Shown here: positions 16,028 through 24,811 of the stretch, piece by piece
How the letters are laid out: every line of letters starts with the position of its first letter
Position numbering within the stretch: position 1 is the first letter of the stretch
DNA from: Clostridium saccharobutylicum DSM 13864
GTDB taxonomy: Bacteria; Bacillota; Clostridia; Clostridiales; Clostridiaceae
Length of the DNA: 64,000 nt
Assembly (NCBI RefSeq): GCF_000473995.1
Contig: NC_022571.1
Span: forward strand, 3,131,416 to 3,195,415
Direction of reading: 5' to 3'
Notes under the pieces: model-generated
What the model was told of the DNA's origin: nothing
Database searches by the model: none
Seen by the model: only the letters and a program-made list of their open reading frames with translations
Made by a program: the position numbers and the translations under genes

Positions 16028-17515
16028 TTACCCGAGTGCGGAAATATTATTAATAAAAACCTTGTCAATTTTTCCTGAACAATTACGTGGTATATTTTTA
16101 ACAAAAATAATTTTCTTAGGTATTTCAATATTCATAATTTTACTTTTTAAATTATCAATAATATAATCTCTTGTAACTTGTTTATCTGCAACTACAAAAG
16201 CTGCCATTTCATTTCCTTTCTTATCATCAGCATATGGTATAACCGCATTTTCTTTTACACCGTTTATTTTGTTTATTTCTGTTTCTATTTTTAAGCAGCT
16301 AATCTTTATGCCGCCTTTATTTACAATATCATCTTTTCTACCTTTAAAAATCAAATATCCATTATCATCGATATATCCAGCATCGTAAACTGTACAAGGA
16401 TTAGTCATTCCTTCAACATGATATTTTGTATTTACATAAATAAAATCATTTTTTATAAACACATCCATATTAGGAAATGGTCTTCCAACACTTAATGGAT
16501 TAACATACATTTCTTTATAAGTAATATATGTAATATAATTTAGTTCACTTGCACCATAATATAATATAAGCTCAGATTCAGGAAAAATTTGTTTAAGTCT
16601 ATCTGCAACCGCGTAAATCAATAATTCTGAACCTGTAAAAATACTCTTAACACTATTTATCCTTTTTTTAACAAGTTTAGTTAGCATCCTTAATTTACTT
16701 GGTACTAAATAAATATTCGTAATCTTCATTTCCTCAAATGTTTTAATCCATTGTTTGCATTTAAAACTTGTTAAACTTACAATACTTCCACCTTCATATA
16801 AAGTCGACATTACTGCATTTAAGTTTCCTGTAAAACTCAAACTTCCATTTATAAATAATTTAGAATTACTATTAATTTTAAATATATTATTTTGAATATC
16901 AAAAAATTCTGCCCAACTTTCATAAGTTCTATATAATACTTTTGGAACACCGGTTGATCCTGAAGTCAATACTCCCATGCATACTTCTGAATTTACGTTA
17001 ATTGATTCCTTCAGCATTTGTGGACCATAAACATATATATTACATAAAACTTCATGCTTAGAAATTTGGATATTTTCTTTATATTCTATACCATTTTTTT
17101 TATAATTCAATTTTTTATGTAAAAGAATTTCTTTAACAAAACCATCTTCACTTATACCACTAATTTCTTTATTACTTAAAACATAATTTATATTATTATT
17201 TATAATAATTTTATTTAAAACTTCATGAGGTAAATTATGATGTGCAATAATAGGTATTGCATGAGTTCCATTTATAGCAAAAAAACTTATTATTTGAAAA
17301 TAAAAATCATCTGAATAAATTAATACAGTTTTCTTACAACTTTCATTTGTATTCTCCTCATTAATTACTTGAATATTTTTCAACACATCAATAAATAGTC
17401 TTGTTTTCTTATAAACATCTTCATATGTATAAAACTTTCCATCAACAATAAGAAAGCTTTTTTCAGAATTTTCCTTTTGTATTTTCTTTAACAATTTAAA
17501 ATAATTCATACTCAT
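16028..17515 (-). CDS. AMP-dependent acyl-CoA synthetase/ligase, YhfT-like (495 aa)
   Basis: Activates a carboxylic acid to its acyl-adenylate and probably to the CoA ester. ANL-superfamily motifs are visible: the P-loop GVLTSGSTGVPKVLYRTYES, YYGASELNYITY (A5), YDAGYIDDNGYLIFKGRKDD (A7-A8) and the C-terminal catalytic Lys region PRNCSGKIDK. It lies downstream of a thiolase gene and the biotin transporter bioY. This set matches the content of the BirA-controlled yhfU-yhfT-yhfS operon known from Bacillus subtilis, which is linked to biotin or its fatty-acid precursors. The acid substrate is not known. GAGAGGT precedes the start. Confidence 0.8.
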   Translation of the reverse strand: MSMNYFKLLKKIQKENSEKSFLIVDGKFYTYEDVYKKTRLFIDVLKNIQVINEENTNESCKKTVLIYSDDFYFQIISFFAINGTHAIPIIAHHNLPHEVLNKIIINNNINYVLSNKEISGISEDGFVKEILLHKKLNYKKNGIEYKENIQISKHEVLCNIYVYGPQMLKESINVNSEVCMGVLTSGSTGVPKVLYRTYESWAEFFDIQNNIFKINSNSKLFINGSLSFTGNLNAVMSTLYEGGSIVSLTSFKCKQWIKTFEEMKITNIYLVPSKLRMLTKLVKKRINSVKSIFTGSELLIYAVADRLKQIFPESELILYYGASELNYITYITYKEMYVNPLSVGRPFPNMDVFIKNDFIYVNTKYHVEGMTNPCTVYDAGYIDDNGYLIFKGRKDDIVNKGGIKISCLKIETEINKINGVKENAVIPYADDKKGNEMAAFVVADKQVTRDYIIDNLKSKIMNIEIPKKIIFVKNIPRNCSGKIDKVFINNISALG

Positions 17516-17547
17516 TAATCAGTACCTCTCAGAATTTTAAATAAAAT

Positions 17548-17602
17548 ATTAGACATAAATAATTTAGGCAGATGAGCTTGTTATTTTTTGATTGTGCCTT
17601 AA
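17548..17602. repeat. Family-1 repeat, degenerate short copy
   Basis: The right side, GAGCTTGTTATTTTTTGATT followed by GTGCCTTAAT, is a good family-1 tip. The left side (ATTAGACATAAATAATTTAG) is weak. It lies between the thiolase stop codon (3 bases away) and the ligase start, inside the presumed operon. Confidence 0.6.
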
Positions 17603-17605
17603 TAT

Positions 17606-18742
17606 CTATATTCTTTCAATTAATATTGCTGAACCAATTCCTCCTGCTGCTGCAATAGCACAAACTCCATATTTTCCACTAACCGATTGTAAACTTTTAA
17701 TTAAATGTAACATTATTATCCCACCCGAAGCTCCATATGGATGTCCATAAGCTAATGCTCCTCCAAATTTATTATATCTATCAATTAATCTAGGATGCTC
17801 TCGTTCAAACATAACATCTATTACAGCAAATGCTTCGTTAAATTCAAATGCTGAGATAGATTCATATGTTAACCTAACTGATTTAATCAGTTTATCAGCT
17901 GCTTTCATAGCTGAAACTGGAGAATATAATGGATTTACTCCTATCAAACTGGTATTCACAACTTTAGCTATAGGTTTCACCTTGTTTTCTTGAATAAATT
18001 TCTTTGAACATAATGCAATAAATGCTGCACCATCATTAATAAGACAAGTATTCGTTGCTGTAATCTTACCTTCCTTAAATAAAAGAGGTTTCATTCTATT
18101 TATCAATCTTTGATTCATATTATCTCTTATGCCTTCATCATAATTGCTTTCATCTAAAGATAAAATAATATCACTTAAAACTTCTTTTTTTCTAGCTAAT
18201 TTAGCTCTCTTATGACTTTCTAAAATCCAAAAATTTAATTCCTCATTAGTAATATTGTACTTTTGTACAACTCTTTCCGCAGCTTTTAACATAACATTTT
18301 CTCCAATTTCATTTGGTGAAAATTGTGCTGTCCAATATATTGGATTTTCTTCGTTATATCTGCTATCATTTTTATTATAAATTCTAGCTGGCTGCATAGA
18401 TGTGCTTTCAAAACCACCAGCAATAATCAAATCACATTGACCACTGCTTATTTTAGAAAAAGCAATATCTATACAAGCACATCCTGATGCACATTGCATA
18501 TCAACTGTATATGCTGGTACATTTTCTGAAACTCCAGCATATAAAGTCATTAATCTTGCAATATTTCCGCCTGTGCCTACCGCATTTCCGCATATTATTT
18601 CATCAATTTCACTCAAATCATATCTACCAACTAAACATTTTAAAATTTCTCCTCCCAGTTTTTCAGGCAGCATATTTTTAAATATCCCATTTTTTAGTCC
18701 AATGTTACTTCTTAAACCGCCTATAATATAAACATCTTCCAT
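17606..18742 (-). CDS. Thiolase (acetyl-CoA acyltransferase), YhfS-like (378 aa)
   Basis: Condenses or cleaves acyl-CoA thioesters. The nucleophilic Cys is in VDMQCASGCACIDIA, the catalytic His in GGALAYGHPYGASGG, and the second Cys in YGVCAIAAAGGIGSA. NEAFAV lies before them as expected. The length is typical, if slightly short, for the family. The gene sits between bioY and an acyl-CoA ligase on one strand, as in the biotin-repressed yhf operon of Bacillus. Together they may make or salvage an acyl precursor related to biotin, but this has not been proven even for the Bacillus genes as far as I know. The start has only a weak binding site (AAAGTGGTG). Confidence 0.82.
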   Translation of the reverse strand: MEDVYIIGGLRSNIGLKNGIFKNMLPEKLGGEILKCLVGRYDLSEIDEIICGNAVGTGGNIARLMTLYAGVSENVPAYTVDMQCASGCACIDIAFSKISSGQCDLIIAGGFESTSMQPARIYNKNDSRYNEENPIYWTAQFSPNEIGENVMLKAAERVVQKYNITNEELNFWILESHKRAKLARKKEVLSDIILSLDESNYDEGIRDNMNQRLINRMKPLLFKEGKITATNTCLINDGAAFIALCSKKFIQENKVKPIAKVVNTSLIGVNPLYSPVSAMKAADKLIKSVRLTYESISAFEFNEAFAVIDVMFEREHPRLIDRYNKFGGALAYGHPYGASGGIIMLHLIKSLQSVSGKYGVCAIAAAGGIGSAILIERI

Positions 18743-18968
18743 TATTGCACCACTTTCATTACAAATTGAAATAATTCTTCATAATTTACAAAACACATAT
18801 ATTTTTAATGCTAAGATGCGCTGTATATTTTTTATTAAGCTATGATGTATGTTTTTTCTTAGTATGTGCTATTAAGTTTATGCGTTACCCAAATATATCG
18901 CATATTTATATATTATTGTTTTAAGCATATATAATTGAATAATTTAAAATTTATATGAACATTGAACT

Positions 18969-19505
18969 TTACGCTTCAACACTTTTTACTATAGATTGAT
19001 TTAATTTCACTCCTATATAAGATGCTGCTGCACATTTTAAAAGATCACCCAAGATGAATGGAAATACTGCCGTAATCAATATTGAAAGTATATTTGTTCT
19101 CTGATAAATATACATACTAATACTTCCTCCTAAGTATATTATGGGCATACCCACTAATACTGTAACTACTAAATATCGTTTAAAACTTTTTTCTTTTCCT
19201 TTTAACAAACTGATAATTGGTGCTGATAATAAATACCCTATAAGGAATCCCCCTGTAGGCCCAAAAATTTTCCCTAAACCAGCCGCTCCACCTGTAAAAA
19301 CAGGTATTCCACATATTCCTAATAGAATATAAACTCCTACTGTAACTATAGCTTGCTTTGGTACTAATATTAAAGCTATTAAATTAATAACTATAGTTTG
19401 AGCCGTTATCATTGCTGGAGTAAAAGGTAGTGGAAATGAAATGTATGATGCTATACACAATAAAGTTACGCATATTGACATCTTAGTTAATTCTCTTGTT
19501 TTCAT
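18969..19505 (-). CDS. bioY: BioY, substrate-binding subunit of the biotin ECF transporter
   Basis: Integral membrane S-component that captures biotin for energy-coupling-factor transport. The BioY signature is clear: SFPLPFTPAMITAQTIVIN, GVYILLGICGIPVFTGG and GKIFGPTGGFLIGYLLSAPI, followed by GGSISMYIYQRT and the C-terminal FILGDLLKCAAASYIG. About six hydrophobic helices fill its 178 residues. The start at 19505 is taken because GGAGGATTTTAAT precedes that ATG; the frame could open 15 bases earlier, but that ATG overlaps the GGAGG itself. A promoter and BirA operator lie upstream (19705-19758). Thiolase and ligase genes follow on the same strand after a 226-base gap in which I see no clear signal. 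Confidence 0.93.
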   Translation of the reverse strand: MKTRELTKMSICVTLLCIASYISFPLPFTPAMITAQTIVINLIALILVPKQAIVTVGVYILLGICGIPVFTGGAAGLGKIFGPTGGFLIGYLLSAPIISLLKGKEKSFKRYLVVTVLVGMPIIYLGGSISMYIYQRTNILSILITAVFPFILGDLLKCAAASYIGVKLNQSIVKSVEA

Positions 19506-19704
19506 ATTAAAATCCTCCAAATATTTTTATCTTATACACATAAAATAACGTAATTTTTATATTCTAAGATATCATTAATTTTTTCATTAAACATAAATTT
19601 AAAATTCTAACTATATTATTTTAAAATTTTTATATTTTTTTAATATATTTATACAAAATATTATTCTATATTTCGCATAACATTTTATTCCATTTTAATT
19701 TCAT

Positions 19705-19758
19705 ATTATAATTATTGTCAACCTGATTGTCAACTACAGTTTACTTATTTGTTAACAT
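19705..19758 (-). promoter_or_regulatory. bioY promoter with BirA operator
   Basis: On the minus strand TTGACA (19733-19728), a 17-base spacer and TATAAT (19710-19705) form a consensus SigA promoter. Overlapping its -35 box is an inverted pair TTGTCAAC (19727-19734) and GTTAACAT (19751-19758) separated by 16 bases, matching the known Firmicute BirA operator pattern TTGTTAAC-N14-16-GTTAACAA. A third half-site TTGTCAAC lies at 19715-19722 inside the spacer. Biotinoyl-AMP-bound BirA would block the promoter, so bioY should be off when biotin is plentiful. Confidence 0.8.
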
Positions 19759-19889
19759 CATTATTAATATTAGATAATAAAATCATCCTTTTTAACGTTA
19801 ATATTTTTACCAAAAACATTTATCACAAAATAATACAAGTTTATTAATCTTTTAATTACAAATTTTAGATTTTAAATTATGTGCAATAG

Positions 19890-19926
19890 AAAAAGCCTTA
19901 GCATAAAACATACCAAGGCTTTTTAC
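19890..19926. terminator. Orphan bidirectional terminator-like hairpin
   Basis: AAAAAGCCTTAG and CAAGGCTTTTTA form a stem with A/T-runs on both sides. It lies in the 1.2 kb gap between bioY (left, minus) and the ABC-F gene (right, plus), with no recognised gene ending there. It may end an unrecognised transcript. The stretches 19759-19889 and 19927-20151 otherwise show nothing I can name. Confidence 0.5.
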
Positions 19927-20151
19927 GTTTAATATTCTTCCCCAAAAAATTAAACTTAATATAAATAATTTCTCTATAAATATTGTTGTATTAATATAAT
20001 ATCATACTTCATACAATCTTAAACCCTGTAAATGTTGGTTTTAAATTAACATAAACTCCTACTATGGTTATCAATACAAACTTATTCAATATTTTTACAT
20101 TCTATACTTCCTAAAATAATATGTTTACTTTGTTTAAGCATATTGTTTTTT

Positions 20152-20433
20152 ATAAGACACAATCAAAAAAATAATAAATCAATATGTCAACCTATTTTGC
20201 GTCATAAAGAAACTCGACTCGCATACGCTCACTGAGTAAGTGATTCATTCAAAATCAGAGATTGTACTATATGAAATTTCTGCTAAACAAATATAAAATT
20301 TTTGGAATTACTTTTGTTTCTCTGCTCACGTGGACAATTTGAGCTAATATCCCACTATAAGCTAAAATTATATCATCGTCTGACACAAAGTATACATGGT
20401 ATGTTTGGTATATTATTTTCTTTCATGTGACTA
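20152..20433. repeat. Family-1 palindromic repeat, long degenerate copy
   Basis: Left tip TATAAGACACAATCAAAAAA; right tip TTTTCTTTCATGTGACTAAG. The inside shares ACTCGACTCGCATACGCTCA followed by CTGAGTAAGTGATTCA with the copy at 22.4 kb, as well as the stretch that there reads GCTCTAATAGCCCGCTATGA. The copy has decayed but is about the same size as the full copy. Confidence 0.7.
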
Positions 20434-20536
20434 AGACCAAAAATTTCTGAAATTTACTTTGACATACTAGCTTTCTATCTATTAAACTATTTACAGTATA
20501 TAATATATAACTAAAGTTAATTTAATACTTTTTATA

Positions 20537-20656
20537 TGGATAAATTACTTATGAATTAGATTTGTACTTTGGAACTATATTCTAAACTGGAACAAAAGAG
20601 CATCCTTTCTTTCGGTTAATTACCACATAAGTCTAATTTAGAAATTATTTATCTAT
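20537..20656. repeat. Family-2 repeat, partial copy
   Basis: ATGGATAAATTACTTATGAA (left) and CACATAAGTCTAATTTAGAA followed by ATTATTTATC (right) are inverted relatives of the family-2 ends at 10.6-11.05 kb. The inner CATCCTTTCTTTCGG corresponds to the conserved CGAAAGAAAT block in reverse. It sits directly before the ABC-F promoter region. Confidence 0.55.
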
Positions 20657-20736
20657 ATGTAATTTTTATTTACTAAGTTTTCATTAACTTTGTACTATAT
20701 AAATATGATTTAATTAAAATTTTTAGGAGGACTCAA

Positions 20737-22293
20737 ATGAGCGTACTACTTGTTAAAGACATGAATCATGGTTTTGGTGATAGAGCCATATTTGAAGATG
20801 TTTCATTTAGATTATTAAAAGGAGAACATGTTGGTCTTATCGGAGCTAATGGTGAAGGTAAATCAACATTTATGAATATAGTGACTGGTAAACTTCAACC
20901 TGATGAAGGTAAGGTAACTTGGTCAAATAATGTTAGAGTTGGTTATATGGATCAGCATGCAGCACTTACTAAAGGTCAAACTATAAGAGATGCATTAAAA
21001 TATGCATTTAAATATCTTTTTGATTTGGAAGCAGAAATGAATTCCCTTTATGAAAAAATGGGAGATTGTACTGAAGATGAATTAAACAAAATGTTGGAAA
21101 GAACAGCTGTAATTCAAGATATGCTTGATCATAATGGTTTTTATGTAATTGACCCAAAGGTGGAAGAAGTAGCAAAAGGTCTTGGTCTTTTAGATTTAGG
21201 TCTTGATAGAGATGTTGATGATTTGTCTGGTGGACAAAGAACTAAAATTCTTTTAGGTAAATTATTACTTGAAACACCTGATATACTTCTTCTTGATGAA
21301 CCTACTAACTACCTAGATGAAGAGCATATTGAATGGCTTAAAAGATATCTTCAATCATATGATAATGCATTTATTTTAATATCTCATGATATTCCATTCT
21401 TAAATTCAGTAGTTAACTTAATCTATCATGTAGATGAAAGAAAACTTACTAGATATGTTGGAGATTATGATGAATTCCAAAGATTATATGCAATAAATAA
21501 AGAGAAATTAGAAGCTGCATATGAAAAACAACAAAAAGAAATTGCAAGACTTGAAGATTTCGTTGCTAGAAACAAAGCTAATGTCGCTACTGCTAATATG
21601 GCTAAATCTAGACAAAAGAAATTAGACAAAATGGATGTAATTGAACTTTCAGCTGAAAAACCAAAGCCTGAATTTAATTTCAAACCTGCTAGAGCTGCTG
21701 GTAAAGTTATATTTGAAACTAAAGATTTAGTTATAGGATATGACTCTCCTCTTACAAAACCATTAAATTTATATATGGAAAGAGGACAAAAAATAGCATT
21801 AGTTGGAGCTAATGGTCTTGGTAAATCAACGCTTTTAAAGAGTTTGCTTGGCATAATTAAGCCATTAAGCGGTGAAGTTCATCTTGGTGATTATCAATAC
21901 ATAGGATACTTTGAACAAGAAGATAGAACTGATAATAAAAATACCTGCATAGAAGAAGTTTGGCAAGAGTTCCCTGGATACACTCAATATCAAATAAGAG
22001 CTGCCCTTGCTAAATGCGGATTAACAACCAAACAAATTGAGTCTCAAATAAGAGTTTTATCTGGAGGGGAAGCTGCAAAAGTTAGACTTTGCAAAATCTT
22101 AAACAATGAAACAAATATATTAATTCTAGATGAGCCTACTAACCATTTAGATGTAGATGCAAAAGATGAATTAAAAAGAGCTTTAAAAGAATATAAAGGT
22201 ACAATACTATTAGTATCTCACGAACCTGAATTCTATAGAGATGTAATAACTGAAACTTGGAATTGTGAAGATTGGACAACTAAAATTATTTAA
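20737..22293 (+). CDS. ABC-F family ATPase (ribosome-associated), 518 aa
   Basis: A soluble protein with two ATP-binding cassettes and no membrane domain, the ABC-F layout of proteins that act on the ribosome E site in translation or antibiotic protection. Walker A motifs: GANGEGKST and GANGLGKST. Signature motifs: LSGGQRTK and LSGGEAAKVR. Walker B: ILLLDEPTNYLDEEH and ILILDEPTNHLDVDA. A charged linker (EKLEAAYEKQQKEIARLEDF and onward) joins the cassettes. It belongs to the housekeeping YbiT/YdiF/EttA-like side; I see no hallmark of a specific resistance subtype. GGAGGACTCAA precedes the ATG. Its TAA stop is the first base triplet of a family-1 repeat tip, and a terminator follows. Confidence 0.9.
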   Translation: MSVLLVKDMNHGFGDRAIFEDVSFRLLKGEHVGLIGANGEGKSTFMNIVTGKLQPDEGKVTWSNNVRVGYMDQHAALTKGQTIRDALKYAFKYLFDLEAEMNSLYEKMGDCTEDELNKMLERTAVIQDMLDHNGFYVIDPKVEEVAKGLGLLDLGLDRDVDDLSGGQRTKILLGKLLLETPDILLLDEPTNYLDEEHIEWLKRYLQSYDNAFILISHDIPFLNSVVNLIYHVDERKLTRYVGDYDEFQRLYAINKEKLEAAYEKQQKEIARLEDFVARNKANVATANMAKSRQKKLDKMDVIELSAEKPKPEFNFKPARAAGKVIFETKDLVIGYDSPLTKPLNLYMERGQKIALVGANGLGKSTLLKSLLGIIKPLSGEVHLGDYQYIGYFEQEDRTDNKNTCIEEVWQEFPGYTQYQIRAALAKCGLTTKQIESQIRVLSGGEAAKVRLCKILNNETNILILDEPTNHLDVDAKDELKRALKEYKGTILLVSHEPEFYRDVITETWNCEDWTTKII

Positions 22294-22330
22294 GGTACAT
22301 GAAAGAAAATAATAAGTCCAATTGAATGTA
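22291..22330. repeat. Family-1 repeat, single tip
   Basis: TAAGGTACATGAAAGAAAAT followed by AATAAGTCCAATTGAATG is one arm of the family-1 repeat. The TAA at its tip is the stop codon of the ABC-F gene. No matching opposite arm lies before the terminator. Confidence 0.65.
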
Positions 22331-22349
22331 CATAATTAATCTTGAAATG

Positions 22350-22378
22350 AAAGAGCCTTAAAATGGCTCTTTTTATTT
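22350..22378 (+). terminator. Terminator of the ABC-F gene
   Basis: AAAGAGCC, a 7-base loop, GGCTCTTT and a T-run. Classical Rho-independent form about 55 bases after the stop codon. Confidence 0.88.
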
Positions 22379-22391
22379 TACAAATCTTAAG

Positions 22392-22625
22392 TTAGGCACA
22401 ATCAAACAAATAACAAGTCCATTTGCCAGCCTATTTTCCATCATGGGAAGCTCGATTCGCATACGCTCACTGAGTAAGCGATTCACCCCAAATCATAGAT
22501 TTGGGTTCACTGCTTACGTCGGAAAATTGCTCTAATAGCCCGCTATGAGGGCTATTTTCCTCCTTGTCTGATGAAAAATATCCAGGGCAACTTTTATAAC
22601 TTGTTATTTATTTTCATGTGCCTTA
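22392..22625. repeat. Family-1 palindromic repeat, full-length copy (about 234 bp)
   Basis: The best long copy. Tips TTAGGCACAATCAAACAAAT and the reverse complement of the right end, TAAGGCACATGAAAATAAAT, both run on into AACAAGT. Inside are nested palindromes: CATACGCTCACTGAGTAAGC with GCTTACG, CAAATCATAGATTTGGG, and TAGCCCGCTATGAGGGCTAT. No coding frame is present, so it would be non-autonomous. It ends 15 bases before the yjdF leader structure. Confidence 0.8.
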
Positions 22626-22639
22626 TAATTATAAACATG

Positions 22640-22747
22640 AGATAAAAACACAGTTTCTGTTGGTAGTCAGAACCTATATTAACTTAATATAGCAGTAGCC
22701 TGCCCTCCTGGGGTTGTCCTTTCTTCATAAGTTATTTAAACAGGAGG
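22640..22747 (+). promoter_or_regulatory. Probable YjdF (azaaromatic) riboswitch leader
   Basis: The leader directly before the yjdF-family gene has several stems: TTCTG/CAGAA (22655-22671), CTATATT/AATATAG (22674-22692), and a GC-rich part reading GCAGTAGCCTGCCCTCCTGG. CCTCCTG (22704-22710) is exactly complementary to CAGGAGG (22741-22747), the ribosome binding site of the gene. That suggests ligand-dependent masking of translation start. YjdF RNAs are a known riboswitch class found upstream of yjdF genes. I assign this one from context and folding, not from a covariance search. Confidence 0.7.
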
Positions 22748-22755
22748 ATTTAATT

Positions 22756-23178
22756 ATGATATCAGTAATTAAATTAACAGTTCTTTTTGATGCTCCATTT
22801 TGGATTGGTATTTTTGAAATTGTTGAAAATACCGAATATAAAGTATGTAAAGTTACTTTTGGTGCTGAACCCAAGGATGAGGAAACCTACGAATTTATAT
22901 TGCATAAGTTCTACAAACTACGTTTTAGTCATTCGATTTTGTCTCTTGATAATAATTTTATTGAAAAAAAACAAAATCCCAAAAGATTACAACGAGAAAT
23001 TAAAAAGGAAACCTCTAATAAAGGAATAGGTACCAAAGCTCAAATTGCTATGAAATTACAACATGAGCAAAATAAAATTGAGCAAAAGAAAAAATCCAAG
23101 GAGCAAAAAGAAAAAGAAGAACAAAGAAAGTTTTATTTAAAGCAAAAGAAAAAACTTGAGAAACATAAGGGTCACTAG
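22756..23178 (+). CDS. yjdF: YjdF family protein (DUF2992), 140 aa
   Basis: Small cytoplasmic protein of the YjdF family, thought to help handle toxic heteroaromatic compounds sensed by its riboswitch. The conserved N-terminal part MISVIKLTVLFDAPFWIGIF and VCKVTFGAEPKDEETYEFIL is followed by a Lys/Glu/Gln-rich C-terminal helix (from about 85 to the end), typical of the family. The start at 22756 is supported by CAGGAGGATTTAATT. An in-frame ATG 42 bases upstream lies inside the riboswitch and is rejected. A strong terminator follows, so the gene is a one-gene unit. Confidence 0.88.
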   Translation: MISVIKLTVLFDAPFWIGIFEIVENTEYKVCKVTFGAEPKDEETYEFILHKFYKLRFSHSILSLDNNFIEKKQNPKRLQREIKKETSNKGIGTKAQIAMKLQHEQNKIEQKKKSKEQKEKEEQRKFYLKQKKKLEKHKGH

Positions 23179-23180
23179 AA

Positions 23181-23241
23181 AAAAGTTAAAGAAAAAAGTA
23201 CTCATTTTTTATATGATGTACTTTTTTCTTTAACTTTTTTT
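23181..23241 (+). terminator. Terminator of yjdF
   Basis: AAAGTTAAAGAAAAAAGTAC and GTACTTTTTTCTTTAACTTT form a perfect stem of about 20 bp with a T-run after it. Confidence 0.9.
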
Positions 23242-23337
23242 GCTAATATTAATAAGATAACTGAAAACAATAAGCTTAAAATTCATACAATATAAAACAA
23301 ATTATATAGAAATGACTTATTTGTTTTTGATTGTTCC

Positions 23338-24540
23338 TTAAGCCTGTGATAATTTTAATATATCCTTATTATAAACTCCTTTATATATTATTATTGCATT
23401 TATTAGTAGCAATCCACTTGTTATAAAAAACACATATTTAATACCAAATGTTGCTGCAATCTGCCCACCTAAAGTTGATCCAAAAAATGTCCCTAAATAT
23501 TGAGCTGAAATACTTATTCCAAATATTCTACCTGTAATATCTTGTGGAACAATCTTTTTAACCATTATATTAATTGATGGCAATAATCCTGCCGCTGCTA
23601 ATCCTAAAACAAACCTTAATCCCATAAGTTGCCATGGATTTTTTACAAAAGCTTGTGGAATAAATACAATTCCAGCTATAATTAATGCTACAAACATTAC
23701 CTTCTGTGGGCCAATTTTATCTGAAAGTTTTCCAAGTTTAGGTGCTGCTAATATATTAGCCATGCCTGAAGCTGAAAAGGCTAGTCCTGATATTAGTGCT
23801 ACATGAACCATATTTTTAGATAACTCTGATACATATACTGTTATAATTGGCTCTATTGAATAAAAAGCTAATTGTAAAATAAATGCAGTTAAAAACATTG
23901 TAATCATTAACTCCGGATTAGGTAGTTTGCCCCAAATTTCTTTCATATTAGGAATTTCTTTATCAGGGCACTTAAATTCCTCTTTAACAAATATCAATGT
24001 TGTTATAAAAGATAATATTAATAAAAATGAAGTTACTGTAAACACACTTCGCATTCCCAATGTATCTTCTAAATATCCTCCTATTAATGGTCCTAACAAA
24101 GATCCTGCAATTGATGCAGTCGATAATGTTCCAAGTGCAAAACCAGCATGCTCTTTATCTGTCTGAGTGGCTACAAGCGTTGTGCAAGCTGTTCCATAAC
24201 CCGAAATTATTCCTTGTAAAAACCTAAGAGCTATTAATTCATATACATTAGTTACAAATCCTATAAAGAATATAACTATAGCCATTCCAATACTTGCACG
24301 TAATAGCATTGGCTTTCTTCCTACTTTGTCAGCTAACTTTCCCCAAATTGGCGAAAAAATAGCTGAAACTATAAATGTAGCCCCAAATGCAATCCCCGAA
24401 AATCTTTCAATTAAAGCTGTATCATTAACACCTAAATCCTTTATATATAAAGGCAATACTGGTGCAATCTGGCTTATTCCTATCATTGTTACAAACATTC
24501 CAAACCAACAAAATGTTAAATTTCTCTTCCAATCATTCAA
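23338..24540 (-). CDS. MFS multidrug efflux transporter, MdtG-like (400 aa)
   Basis: A 12-helix major facilitator drug/proton antiporter. Motif A in the loop after helix 2 is GKLADKVGRKPMLLRA, repeated in the second half as GKLSDKIGPQKVMFVA; motif C in helix 5 is GSLLGPLIGGYLED. These mark it as a 12-TM drug-efflux type. The start is likely TTG at 24540 (MNDWKRNLTF): AAGGAAGG lies 7 bases upstream. An ATG at 24576 in frame has no site. The TAA stop coincides with a family-1 repeat tip (TAAGGAACAATCAAAAACAA on the minus strand). Substrate unknown. Confidence 0.85.
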   Translation of the reverse strand: MNDWKRNLTFCWFGMFVTMIGISQIAPVLPLYIKDLGVNDTALIERFSGIAFGATFIVSAIFSPIWGKLADKVGRKPMLLRASIGMAIVIFFIGFVTNVYELIALRFLQGIISGYGTACTTLVATQTDKEHAGFALGTLSTASIAGSLLGPLIGGYLEDTLGMRSVFTVTSFLLILSFITTLIFVKEEFKCPDKEIPNMKEIWGKLPNPELMITMFLTAFILQLAFYSIEPIITVYVSELSKNMVHVALISGLAFSASGMANILAAPKLGKLSDKIGPQKVMFVALIIAGIVFIPQAFVKNPWQLMGLRFVLGLAAAGLLPSINIMVKKIVPQDITGRIFGISISAQYLGTFFGSTLGGQIAATFGIKYVFFITSGLLLINAIIIYKGVYNKDILKLSQA

Positions 24541-24731
24541 ATTATAACCTTCCTTCTTTTGTTCATATATTATCAATCATAAAACTGCTAAATGTAAAGA
24601 TATTAAAGAACATTATAATCCTTACAATATATTTATACTATAGAAATAATATCCATGCAAATTTCTATATTACTAATACTTTAATCATTATTATTACAAT
24701 ATATTAAAATAATTCATATAAAAATTCCAAC

Positions 24732-24759
24732 TTGACATAAATTATCAAAATGTTATGAT
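24732..24759 (+). promoter_or_regulatory. Promoter of threonine dehydratase
   Basis: TTGACA (24732-24737), 16 bases, TATGAT (24754-24759). It lies 52 bases before the start codon and fits a SigA promoter. Confidence 0.65.
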
Positions 24760-24811
24760 AAAACTATTAAGTTTTAAAAAGTAATTATACACAAAAAGGG
24801 GTTATATAAAA

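Noticed and set aside
20737..22293. Antibiotic-resistance ABC-F with leader-peptide attenuation
   Set aside because: No short leader peptide or attenuator precedes the gene; the upstream DNA consists of repeat remnants.
22392..22625. CRISPR-like array of the AACAAGTCCA repeats
   Set aside because: The copies are inverted pairs scattered between genes, not direct repeats with regular spacers, and there are no cas genes.
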